Notes under the pieces: model-generated
What the model saw: the letters and a program-made list of their open reading frames with translations, nothing else
The model's database searches: none
What the model was told of the DNA's origin: nothing
Made by a program: the position numbers and the translations under genes
Shown here: piece after piece, positions 28,201 through 36,639 of the stretch
Layout of the letters: each line of letters begins with the position of its first letter
How positions within the stretch are numbered: the stretch's first letter is position 1
Source: Cyanoderma ruficeps
Lineage: Eukaryota; Chordata; Aves; Passeriformes; Timaliidae
DNA: 64,000 nt
Reading direction: 5' to 3'
NCBI GenBank assembly: GCA_008694505.1
Contig: VZDJ01007755.1
Span: 4,093,790-4,157,789 of the forward strand

Positions 28201-28657
28201 ATATAGCTCGTTGCCCAGCCATTCAAGATAGATAGTGTGTTTGTATTTCTTCCCATATTTCCTCACTTGAAAAGAGGGAGAAGGCAGTTGCAACATCTCA
28301 AGTACTCCGAATGGTTCTGCCCTCATCTCCTTTTCCCCCAGATATTGAGACTGTTTTCAAAATCATAAGATTTTTAAAGAAGATTAATTCTCAGTTCTTA
28401 TGGTGTTTTTTTGGGGATTCTCAGCTCTGATTATATAGCTGGATGATGTCTTTAAGCTTGAAAATTAATTTCATTTTAATTTTTTAGCAACTGTTGAAAT
28501 CATAACAAGATTCCAGGAGCAGGAGTTGCCCTTGGTATCACAGAAGTCCTTTAATTTCACTGATCACTTTCCTTCTCTAGTCAGTTTTCATTTTTCGGTC
28601 TCATTCCCATCTTACATATACTCTCACATATGAATATATCATGTGCTTTACATTACT
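22211..28657. other. Gene-poor intergenic region
   Basis: About 6.4 kb with only short frames (none over 117 codons), none resembling a known protein. Apart from the SINE-like fragment at 27811 nothing distinctive is seen. Confidence 0.5.
27811..27925 (+). repeat. Ancient amniote SINE fragment (MIR/CORE-type, name uncertain)
   Basis: The block reads TTGCAGTAGCACTTAGGA, then AGGGCATTGCTGTGCTAGAC, then GTACAAAAAAGAAAGTCCC and AAGAATTTGCAGTC. This follows closely the order 'agcacctagg..ccattgtgctaggc..gtacaaa..agtccctgccc.aaagagcttacaatct' of an old SINE family found in turtles, crocodilians and birds. The comparison is from memory. It is in plus orientation, without recognisable ends or duplication, and is non-coding. 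Confidence 0.5.
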
Positions 28658-29177
28658 GCGTCCAGCTCTGAGGTCCTCAGCACAGGAAACACATGGACCT
28701 GTTGGAGTGAATCCAGAGGAGGACCACTAAGATGATCAAAGAGCTGGAACACCCCTCCTATGAGGAAAGGCTGAGAGAGTTGGGGGTGTTCAGCCTGGAG
28801 TAGAGAAGGCTCTGGGGAAACCTCAGGGTGCTTTCCAGTACCTAAGGAGCTCTGATGAGAAAGATGGGGAAAAACTTCTGCAGGGCCTGTTGCAATAAAA
28901 CAAGGGGTAATGGCTTTAAATTAGAAGAGGTTTGATTGAATTTAGCTACAAGGAAGACTTTTTCTTATGATGAAGGTGCTAAAACTAGAAGAAATCTAGA
29001 ACAAAACTAAAACTATTGCCCTGAGAGGCAATAGATGGCCCCTCCCTGGAAACCTTCAAGATCAGCTTGGATGGGGCTCTGCTTGAGTGGAAGGTGTCCC
29101 TGCTTATTGCAAGGGGGCTGGACTAGATGACCTTTAAAGGTCCCTTCCAACCCAAACTATTCTGTGATTCTATGATT
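28658..29177 (+). mobile_element. CR1 LINE, 5'-truncated 3' end
   Basis: About 520 bp match the CR1 3' region by eye. In order they show ATGGACCTGTTGGAG, the GAGGAAAGGCTGAGAGAG block, TTCAGCCTGGAG, GGGCCTGTTGCAATA, CAAGGGGTAATGG, CTCCCTGGAAACCTTCAAG, GGGGGCTGGACTAGATGACC, then AAAGGTCCCTTCCAACCC. The copy ends with the diagnostic ATTCTGTG/ATTCTATG direct repeat at 29159-29177. It is 5' truncated, as nearly all CR1 copies are, and carries no intact reverse-transcriptase frame. It is the best-preserved LINE fragment in the window. Confidence 0.93.
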
Positions 29178-32100
29178 ATGAAGGAAATCCTGGCTCACAA
29201 CAAGCACATATGGTGGATGTTTTGCAACTGAATGAGGGTTTCACTTCCTGAAAATTCAAACTCCAGCATTTATTCTATCACTTTCTTCTACAACAGGAGA
29301 ACAGTGGGTTGGCCATTGAAAAGAACATAGATCCAGAAGTTTGCTCAAATCTCTTCTGCCTGGATGCTGGAAAATGCCACAACAGCTCAGTTGTGCTCAA
29401 ATATTTCTCTTGAATTTTCTAGTAGTGCTCAGATCCATTACCCAGGCTGCCTGGTTCCCCCATGCTTGTGACATGGCTACGACATCAGAGCAAAATGCAC
29501 TAAATCTTGCTGCTGACACTAATGGCTGATGACAGGCCTGGTGCTGCACATGACAAGATCAGGGCAGGGTCCCTGGTGCCAGTGGTGTGTTTGAAGGCTG
29601 AAGCCATTGCTGGCCCAGTGGTCTTTCCCATGGGGACATCCTAGCTGGGCAGACAGGCTCTCATCTGCTCCCGGCCTTTTGTGGACAGTTCTTGACAGAC
29701 TTCCTGGAACAAGCCTGCCAACAGCCACCCATAATATGGTTCCAGCATTGTGGGCTCCCCTCCGTGGCCCTCTTCCAGCCCCAAGTTAAGGGTCAGTTCT
29801 GGACTCTAACCTCCCAGGGTGGAGAGGCACTGTGGAATTCCCTCCCTGCCCTTCCCTGAAGGTCCACCCTGGTTTTCCCCTTGGCCAGTGGTTGTGGCCA
29901 GTGGTGTGCCCAGTGCCTGCCCTCCCCTTGCTTGGCATCCCCTGTTTTGCCCACTGCTGCTCATCGTGTCTGTGCCTGTCCATTTCTCTGCCACTCTGAA
30001 CTGATCCTGGCTATCTCAGTGGCTTGTGCCAGATGCATGCCAGATGCAAACCCAAATCCTTGTCCTTGCCTCCGTCTGCACCAAGGACAGACAGACAAAC
30101 TGGGTACTCAGCTAACCAGCAAAATTTCTTTCATGGCCAAATGTACCCAGACACCAAGACAACCAGGAATACCAGTTGCTCCTGGGACATGCCTGTTTGA
30201 TGGATTTCCTTGTTGCTACCATGAACTGTGAGATCAGTTCCTGCAGCATTATCATTAAGAGCATAGAGGGCTCATGCATGTGCCTGTGCAGCCTTCTCCA
30301 GCCCTTGTTTGAGAACAAGAATAGCAGCTGATAAGTCTTGTGAGGTATATGTAAAGGTCAGCTGTTGTCTCCCTGGGTGAGGGCTGTCAGGAGGAGAGAG
30401 GCACAGCACTTTCCTGCCTGCATGCTTCTCACAGCTTCTGCAAGTCCTTTCCTTGCTCAGAAGAAGAGAGCAATTCTGTGATGCCTCCAGAAGTGCTTTC
30501 TGGGGCTGTCCAAGGGGATATAGGAGCAGTTCTCCCTGTGTTACCCTTGCTGGTGGGGATATCCCCCTGAACAGGCAGGGCTTTGGGTGAAGGGAAGGCT
30601 CTGGAGGGACAGTAGGTCCATACTTGGGATTCCTGGGTAGTGCACATTGCCCCTGCTCAACTGGGGGTCAGGCACTGACCTGCAAATCCATCCTTGTGTG
30701 AGCTTCTGGGAACGGCTGTGATCCTCCCAGACATGGTGGAACCAAGAGGACATTCCTGAGGAATTTTTCCTTACCCATAATATTATGTCTTGTGAGCAGA
30801 CATCTAGGATCAAGAATAGGAATATGAAGTTGATGAAAATAGTCCTCTGGTTGAGCTATTGAACTTGGTCTCAGACAATGCAAGATTCACTTCTGCTTCT
30901 TAGACAATTCCTGGATAGATACCTTATTTCTTCACCCTCTAATGCCGTTTTTCCCACTGGAAAGTTTGGGAAATTAAGATGATTTCCTCTCTCTCTCACA
31001 GGACTGTAAGAAAATCTGGTACAAGTTATAGGTGGAGCTCTGCTGTAAGATTGAGGTGCACCACAGAAAATCTCTGTGACAGGAGCATGTGACTTCCTTC
31101 CTGGAGCAAGGCGATTGAAAAATGAAAGAGAAATTAAAAGTGAAAGAGAGAATTTTGAAGACTTCTAGGGTCAGAAGCAAGGGCAGATAGCTGAAATCCT
31201 TATCAGTTTCATTCTTCATCCTGATGTACAACATACCTTTTTGTATTTAATTGATTTATTTTGATTGATTTTTATAACTCACTTTAATTGAGGTTCTCTA
31301 TGATTATTCTAGCAAGTTCAGTCTGCTGAGGAATAATAGGCAAATGTATTTTGTTCTTAAAGTGACTTATCACCTTCAGGCACAGTGAAAACCCTGAATT
31401 TTTCTTTTTCTCCGAGTTGTCCTAGAATCCATAATATTCATAACTATCAGATATAGATTTCTTTGTATCAAGACTAGCAAAAGGTGAAATGGAAGTGTGA
31501 TGTACATATGTCCCAGTGCATGATTGTTGGCATCTCAGAGTGGGTGAGATGAGCTGAGTTCACCTGAAATAGTCAGACTGTAAGATCATGTGTCTGATCA
31601 CAGGGATCAAGAATGATGGGCATCACATGAAGGGGTATTGTGAGACGTGGAAGTGTTTGCTGAACTCGGCAATGCAAAAAAATCCTCACTGCCTTCTGAC
31701 AAAGTGGTAATGAAATATTGCTCTGTGGTAGAAAGCTGATCTACATCTTCCATGTTTGTAGTTGGACATCTTTAAAAATACCTGGGGTAAGAGCCATACC
31801 CTCAGTTTAACATCATCCCCTCTGTATGACCATATTTAGAACTGTGTGATCTCTCTGCTATGGTCACTCAGTGAGGAGGGATTCTTCTCATTGCTGTCTA
31901 AGAATTCAGTGACCAGGCAAAGGTGGTTGTCTGCACTCCCTTTATAGACAAGGTGAATGTCTCCAGAAACCTGAAGGTGCTCTATTGCAGTGGGGTGCAT
32001 CATGCTCTGGGCATGCTTTTGCTTTCCCTTAGCTACCTCAGAGTAGCTGTAATTGCTTTTCAGTAGGTGCCTGAGTTTGAGATCACCAAGGTTAAAGAGC

Positions 32101-33999
32101 AAGAGCACTCAACCCAAGTCAGAGGAAAGGAAATGGGCCTCAATAGTGCTTTTTATTTCTAGACAATGTTATTTTGTGATTCACTAAAATTTCTGTTTGC
32201 TCCTGATGTTTGCAGAATGAGTCAAATATGAACAGTTTTCTTACAAAGGGTATGCTAATCTCAAACAAAAATCTCTAATCCAAATGTACCTGATATGCTC
32301 CTTGTCTTCCTTTTTCGCCCCTCTGGTGAGAAGCCAAGATTTCTTCTGTTGCAATCTCCTTCAGGAGTGACAGCTGACATTTCACTCAGAAACTAGTGAC
32401 TCTGGAGAAAGGACTTTTATATTCCTAGGCAGTCAGTTCTGCATTTGAAGTGCTGAGGGAAGTACTTTTTTGGTTTATGTATCTGTGATATTTTATATTC
32501 CTCATTATCAAGGCATCCGACTGTCTCACAGTGTTCCCTGCATTGCTGCAAGCCCTCTCACACATCACTCAGGATCTGTGAGGAAAGTGGGGTAATAAGA
32601 CCATGCTGGCTCAGAAACAAGCTTTTGTGAGACACTGCAGACCATGCTCAGAGCCAGTGGTGAGGAAAAAAATGGAGTAGAAGAAACTGGCAGGTTGTAC
32701 AGCTCTTGTGAAAACTTGAGGACCCCAGCCTGCTTCTATGTTGCATTTGCTATACCCGGATTTTTTCAAGGGACTGTCTGCCTAAAGAGACCTTAGTAAT
32801 ATTGTAAATTATTAAAAACATAATATAACCTGTGCCATTTCTTACTGGAATCAATCTTTTGGAGAAATGCAGCTCTGTCTTATCCAGATTTCACCCCTAA
32901 CACCAAAAAAATATATTATTTGGATCAAAAATCTTCTTTCTTTACATTGACAGTTACATTATTTTAAGAGGTTTTTGTGTTTTTAAAGAGTATGTTAAAC
33001 CTAAAAATGGAGACACTGTGATAAAACCCACCCCAGAGCGCATCTGAAGGGTTTGAGTTTAATAAGTACCTCTTACATTTTCCATCAATTGATTGAACTT
33101 AGCTCCTGTTTCTTTGAACCTCTTGTTCTCACTGAAAGCCGTGCTGACATGCTTTAAAAGCATACAAATAACTGCTGCTGTGACTTGCTACACAATATAT
33201 TCTGTTCTGTAATACACATTTCAGTTCATGAATGCCTGAGCAAAAAGTGGTAATGAAGAACTAAATCTCTGGTACTACTACTTGTTTTTCCACTTGTTTC
33301 TTCATGATGCACAAGATCTGATTCTTTGGCACTTTGCCAAAAGCATCTGAGGCTGGAGCTAGGTCTAACTTAAATTGAAGTTTAGCAGATCCCTAAGGAG
33401 ATGCTCAGAATTGGGCTGTGGCCAACCTCATACATTACGTGGTTTTAACTTTGTTATTTTATTAAGGAAATGGAGTTGAAGTTTATCACTTAATTCGCAT
33501 CAATAGCATGTGATCACCTGTTCTGTCCCAAATCCTCACCATGATGGGAGACACTCAAGTGAGTCAATTGTCTAGGCAAGATAAAACCAGTAGGTTTTCT
33601 GTAAAGTTCTCCAATTCAAAGGAAAGGATATGATTGATGTTTCAACTGAGGCAGTGGAGAAGGAGGACTGAGAGGCACTGGCAAAGATGATGGGATGCAA
33701 AAATGGAAGAACACTTATTACACATGGAATGGATGTTGGGCAGAAGTTATTTCTATAGGCAGCACTTCCTCTTGAAGAGGTCAGAGGGCAAGAAACCCAG
33801 GTGGAGACATTGATGTAATATGGTCTGGAGCCTAAAGACATACTGGTCATGGGAGGACACTTGGAAAAAACTCCACGTGGGATTAGGACAGGCTGGAGGG
33901 GAGGGCTTAGCTGAGGAGGGCAAACAGGGAAAGCACACGGCCATGGATGGGGTTGAAGAGGTGGGGAAGATCAGCTAGTGGAGTCGAGAAGGGGAAAAA
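29178..33999. other. Intergenic region upstream of CRH
   Basis: No gene is supported. A GC-richer stretch at about 29530-30120 gives several overlapping short frames on both strands and contains a local duplication of TGGCCAGTGGT near 29885-29905. None of these frames resembles a protein. The remainder is ordinary AT-leaning DNA. Confidence 0.5.
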
Positions 34000-34029
34000 A
34001 GAGTAGTTGTTGCCTCCACAGAAGCAGTG

Positions 34030-34635
34030 GGAAAGCAATGGAGAGGAGCAGGGGCCAGACCGCAGAGCGGGTGCCGGCAGAGAGGAGCCGGGGCCGGGAC
34101 GAGCAGGCGGGATGCCAGCGGTGGCCGGGCAGAAGGAGCGGAGCGCCCCCGGGAGACGCTCCCTGCCCCGGCAGATGCTCCCGGGTGGCCCTGGCGGCTG
34201 TCTCGGCCTTCCCCGCCATCCCGGGGCCTTTCCGCCCCTCTCCCGTCGGCGGGGTCCCTGGCAGCTCCGTGGCCAGCGCTGCCGCGGGTCCCTCCGGGCA
34301 CCGGCACCTGCTCCGCCTCTTCCCCGCGGGCTCGGCTGCGCCCCTGCCCGCTGTGCAGGGCGAGCGCTGCCCCGGCCCGGGCCGACCCCGCGAGTGGAGC
34401 GAAGACGGGACCCACACAAAACACGTACCCCGCGGAGCCTCCTGCGCCGACCAGCCACAGCCGCCCCGGGCGGGCTCGGAGGCGGTGGAGGCCGGGGGCC
34501 GGGAAAGACCGGGGATGGAGAAGGAGATTGCCCGAGTTAGCAGCCCCGGCCCCGCTCGGGCCGGGTCCCTTCCCGCGGGCCGGCCCGTGAGTGGAAAGTT
34601 TCCCCGGAGTGACCTCTCATAGTACGCGCCCGCTA
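34030..34635. other. CpG-rich lobe upstream of the CRH promoter
   Basis: GC content and CpG density rise sharply from about 34030 and fall again near 34640, where the conserved CRH promoter begins. Long overlapping frames on both strands (up to 214 codons) are expected from the GC content and have no recognisable domain, so none is called as a gene. A GTGAGT at 34587-34592 could serve as a splice donor for an upstream transcript start, but this is only a possibility. Confidence 0.6.
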
Positions 34636-34705
34636 GGAAATCTCATTCAAGTATTTTTGTCAATGGGGTGGGGGGGGCATCCTGCTCCCCGGCCCCCGGC
34701 CCGGC

Positions 34706-34713
34706 TGACGTCA
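34706..34713 (+). promoter_or_regulatory. CRH: cAMP response element TGACGTCA
   Basis: A perfect palindromic CRE lies about 200 bp upstream of the TATA box, matching the position of the functional CREB site in mammalian CRH promoters. CREB binding there drives CRH transcription in response to cAMP signalling. Confidence 0.95.
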
Positions 34714-34906
34714 CTGCAGAGGCGATAAATATCTGTTGATATAATTGGACGTGAGATTTGGGGTTGCGATAGCGAAACTCGGCCCATCGCCGCTCCGACG
34801 GGCCCCCATGATTTATTCAGCAGTAGATCGGGGCACGCAATCGGGCTGTCAGGAGAGCGTCAGCTTATTAGGCAAGTTCTGCGTGATTCCAGGAGAGGGT
34901 CTAAGC

Positions 34907-34913
34907 TATAAAA
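34907..34913 (+). promoter_or_regulatory. CRH: CRH TATA box
   Basis: TATAAAA sits in the context AGCTATAAAAATCCC, the same position as in mammalian CRH genes. It predicts a transcription start near 34935-34940. Confidence 0.92.
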
Positions 34914-34936
34914 ATCCCGCACCCCGGCTCTGATTA

Positions 34937-35060
34937 GTACCAAATCTGATCCCAAGTTCGCCGGGAGCCGGCTCCGAGGGAGAGCGAGAGGAAGGGACGC
35001 CGGGCACCGCCGAGACCCGCCGCCGCCCGCCCTGCCCTACCGCCGCCACCGCCGCCCCAG
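34937..35060 (+). other. CRH: CRH exon 1 (5' UTR, start approximate)
   Basis: Exon 1 is predicted to begin about 30 bases after the TATA box. It ends at CCCCAG followed by the donor GTAGGT at 35061. It is non-coding, as in other vertebrate CRH genes. The exact cap site cannot be read from sequence. Confidence 0.75.
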
Positions 35061-35596
35061 GTAGGTGCGGGGCCGCGCCCGGGCGAGCAACGGACGCGCT
35101 GCCCTGCGCTGAGCGGGGCTGAGCGCCGCGTCCCGCGGGATACGGGGAACTGTCCTGGCCGGGCAACGAGCGGGAAGGTGGGGAACGGGCACTCGAACCC
35201 CACACCTCGTGGGGAGAGCCTCCCTGCCACAGGCACCCCGCGTTTCCCCTGGCCCCCGGGTGGGTGAAGAGGCGCGGGTCGCGGACACTCGTGCACCCTC
35301 CGCAGGGGCTCAGCCCAGCCCGGTCCGCGGGAGCCGCTGCCGGAGCCGCCCCGCGGGGCTCTTCCGCGGGGTTGTTCTGCGAGGAGCGGCCGCCTCGACG
35401 GCGCGGGTGGACGGGCCGGGGGAGCGCGGCCGGGGGTGCGTGCGGAGCGCGGAGGGGCGCGGAGGGGCGCGGAGCGACGCGTTTCAGCACCGGGACAGCG
35501 GCGGCGGGGACGCCCCCTCCCCGGCCGCGCTCTGCCCTCCCCGCCGCCGCGGCTCGGCTTTGTAACCCAACCCCCGTCCCCCGTCTGCCCCCGCAG
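35061..35596 (+). other. CRH: CRH intron 1
   Basis: The 536-bp intron has a GTAGGT donor at 35061 and an acceptor ending CCCCCGCAG at 35596 after a pyrimidine-rich tract. It separates the 5' UTR exon from the coding exon, the standard CRH layout. It is extremely GC-rich and contains the RE1-like element. The CRH reading frame stays open backwards through the intron to 35264. Confidence 0.88.
35483..35502 (+). promoter_or_regulatory. CRH: RE1/NRSE-like REST site in the CRH intron
   Basis: The left half-site TTCAGCACC is perfect and the right half GGACAGCG is near perfect. This matches the REST (NRSF) element described in the intron of human CRH, which modulates neuronal expression. The two halves are separated by one base here, against two in the canonical 21-bp RE1 motif. 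REST may therefore bind less well, or the site may be used through one half. Confidence 0.7.
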
Positions 35597-35611
35597 GTTT
35601 GGGCCCCGATC

Positions 35612-36139
35612 ATGAAGATCCCGCTGCTGGTCTCCACGGGAATTCTGCTGGTCGCCCTCCTGCCCTGCCAGGAGTGCAGAGCTCTCAGCAAGAGCCCGGC
35701 ACCCGCCCCTGGGGCTCTGCACCAGCCAGATTTCTTCCAGCAGCAGCAGCAACAGCCGCAGCAGCAAACTCTGCCCGTCCTGCTCCGCATGGGAGAAGAG
35801 TATTTCCTGCGCCTGGGCAACCTTCACAAGAGACCCGTTGGCTCTTTCTCCGCCTCCTCCAGCAGCACCAGCCACCTACAGCCCGAAGCCTCCGCCAGCA
35901 ACTTTTTCCGGGCGGCGGTTCAACAGCTGCAGCAGCTGCCCGAGCGCTCGCCGGGGAACCGAGAGGACGGCGAAGCCGAGGGTGAGGCCGTGGAGAGGGA
36001 GAAGCGATCCGAGGAGCCCCCTATTTCTCTGGATCTGACTTTCCACCTCCTGCGAGAAGTCTTGGAGATGGCCCGAGCCGAGCAGTTAGCGCAGCAAGCT
36101 CACAGCAACAGGAAACTGATGGAGATAATCGGGAAATGA
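35612..36139 (+). CDS. CRH: Corticotropin-releasing hormone (corticoliberin) preprohormone
   Basis: Encodes the 175-residue precursor of the hypothalamic peptide that triggers ACTH release through the CRH type 1 receptor. Residues 1 to about 24 form a signal peptide (MKIPLLVSTG, a leucine/valine core, cleavage near CRA-LS). Residues 43-52 are a glutamine tract, residues 55-71 the conserved block PVLLRMGEEYFLRLGNL, and residues 129-132 (REKR) the prohormone convertase site. The mature 41-residue peptide begins SEEPPISLDLTFHLLREVLE at 133, and the terminal GK supplies the amidation glycine. The start is the first ATG of exon 2, has A at -3, and gives the right signal peptide; frame upstream of it is intronic. 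The coding region has no intron. Length is somewhat below the human 196 residues because the middle of the propeptide is shorter. Confidence 0.98.
   Translation: MKIPLLVSTGILLVALLPCQECRALSKSPAPAPGALHQPDFFQQQQQQPQQQTLPVLLRMGEEYFLRLGNLHKRPVGSFSASSSSTSHLQPEASASNFFRAAVQQLQQLPERSPGNREDGEAEGEAVEREKRSEEPPISLDLTFHLLREVLEMARAEQLAQQAHSNRKLMEIIGK
36008..36130 (+). other. CRH: Mature CRH peptide (41 residues, C-terminally amidated)
   Basis: The segment lies between the REKR cleavage site and the GK amidation and end signal (GGG AAA TGA at 36131-36139). By memory it is identical to human and rat CRH, including MARAEQLAQQAHSNRKLMEI. The N-terminal third contacts the receptor transmembrane core and the amphipathic helix binds the receptor ectodomain. 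Confidence 0.97.
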
Positions 36140-36459
36140 AACGGCCCCTCCCCGCCTTGCCAAAGAGATTCCGCAGTTAGCACAAGAATAATTACACCGT
36201 CAGATGTACCATAGTGCTGCTCTGATGTCATCTCTTTATTTTTATATAGCTTTAAACCTAGAAGGGTGTACTCCGAACAGCCTCTGTCCCTTGACTAGCA
36301 TGCACAACCGTGTACCAAGTGCAGAAACACGAGTGTCGTTCGTAACCTCCCCTACCTTTATTTATTTCTCCATTTCCCAGTTATTCTAGTGCCATCGCTA
36401 CGTAGGGATGTGTGAGCATTGGAAGAAATGGTGCCAAGAAGACAGAAAACTTTTCTGCT

Positions 36460-36482
36460 GGGGGCAGGGAGGTGGGAGGGGG
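36460..36482 (+). other. CRH: G-quadruplex motif in the CRH 3' UTR
   Basis: Four runs of three or more guanines with loops of one to two bases (GGGGG-CA-GGG, then GGG and GGGGG) lie on the sense strand about 50 bases before the first poly(A) signal. An RNA G-quadruplex here could affect 3' end formation, stability or dendritic localisation. This is inference from sequence only. Confidence 0.7.
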
Positions 36483-36534
36483 AATCTCTGTAAGCTACTT
36501 TCAATCCACTTTTTTTTCCTGTAAACATTTTCAC

Positions 36535-36540
36535 AATAAA
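36535..36540 (+). terminator. CRH: CRH poly(A) signal 1
   Basis: AATAAA in the context TCACAATAAAACATC, about 395 bases past the stop codon. It is the likely main signal for CRH mRNA 3' end formation. Confidence 0.8.
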
Positions 36541-36601
36541 ACATCTTTTCAGCGCTCGGTCGATTTGGTTGTGTAAGAGAATGTTTAATATTTATATTTT
36601 T

Positions 36602-36607
36602 AATAAA
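36602..36607 (+). terminator. CRH: CRH poly(A) signal 2
   Basis: A second AATAAA lies 67 bases after the first in an AT-rich stretch. It would lengthen the 3' UTR slightly if used. Two closely spaced signals suggest alternative cleavage or a backup signal. Confidence 0.65.
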
Positions 36608-36639
36608 AGCTGCAAAGTAAAGACGACTTGATAGACTTT

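Larger units (their letters stand above)
34638..34936 (+). promoter_or_regulatory. CRH: CRH proximal promoter, deeply conserved
   Basis: This stretch follows the human CRH promoter as I recall it, block by block: CTCATTCAAG and TTTTTGTCAATGG, the CRE, then GAGGCGATAAATATCTGTTG and ATATAATTGGA, later ATGATTTAT, GCACGCAATCG, GAGAGCGTCAGCTTATTAGG and the TATA box. In mammals this region mediates cAMP activation and glucocorticoid repression in hypothalamic neurons. The notable difference is the spacer between TGTCAATGG and the CRE, which here is a G run followed by C-rich sequence. Conservation from memory should be confirmed by alignment. Confidence 0.9.
34930..36150. other. CRH: CpG island over CRH exon 1, intron and coding exon
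   Basis: GC and CpG are dense through the 5' UTR exon, the intron and the first half of the coding exon, declining towards the stop codon. Boundaries are by eye. Long frames on the opposite strand here (up to 313 codons, 34934-35875) are explained by GC richness. Confidence 0.7.
35597..36625 (+). other. CRH: CRH exon 2 (whole coding region plus 3' UTR)
   Basis: Exon 2 starts after the acceptor at 35596 with a 15-base 5' UTR, then the start codon. The coding part ends at 36139. The 3' UTR extends to poly(A) signals at 36535 and 36602. It contains AT-rich ATTTATTT-type words (about 36356) that can influence mRNA stability and a G-quadruplex motif at 36460. The 3' end is inferred as 10-25 bases past a signal. 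Confidence 0.8.

Noticed and set aside
29520..30240. Cluster of overlapping frames in a GC-richer stretch
   Set aside because: Frames overlap on both strands and carry no recognisable protein features. A degraded repeat is possible but no ends or duplication were seen.
33907..34622. Overlapping frames up to 214 codons on both strands upstream of CRH
   Set aside because: Several frames of similar length on both strands in the same GC-rich stretch point to base composition, not coding. No signal peptide or domain is recognised.
34906..35875. Antisense frames of 304 and 313 codons opposite CRH
   Set aside because: They lie in the CpG island, have arginine/proline/glycine-rich composition typical of GC-driven chance frames, and overlap the conserved promoter, intron and CRH coding exon. 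No domain is visible.
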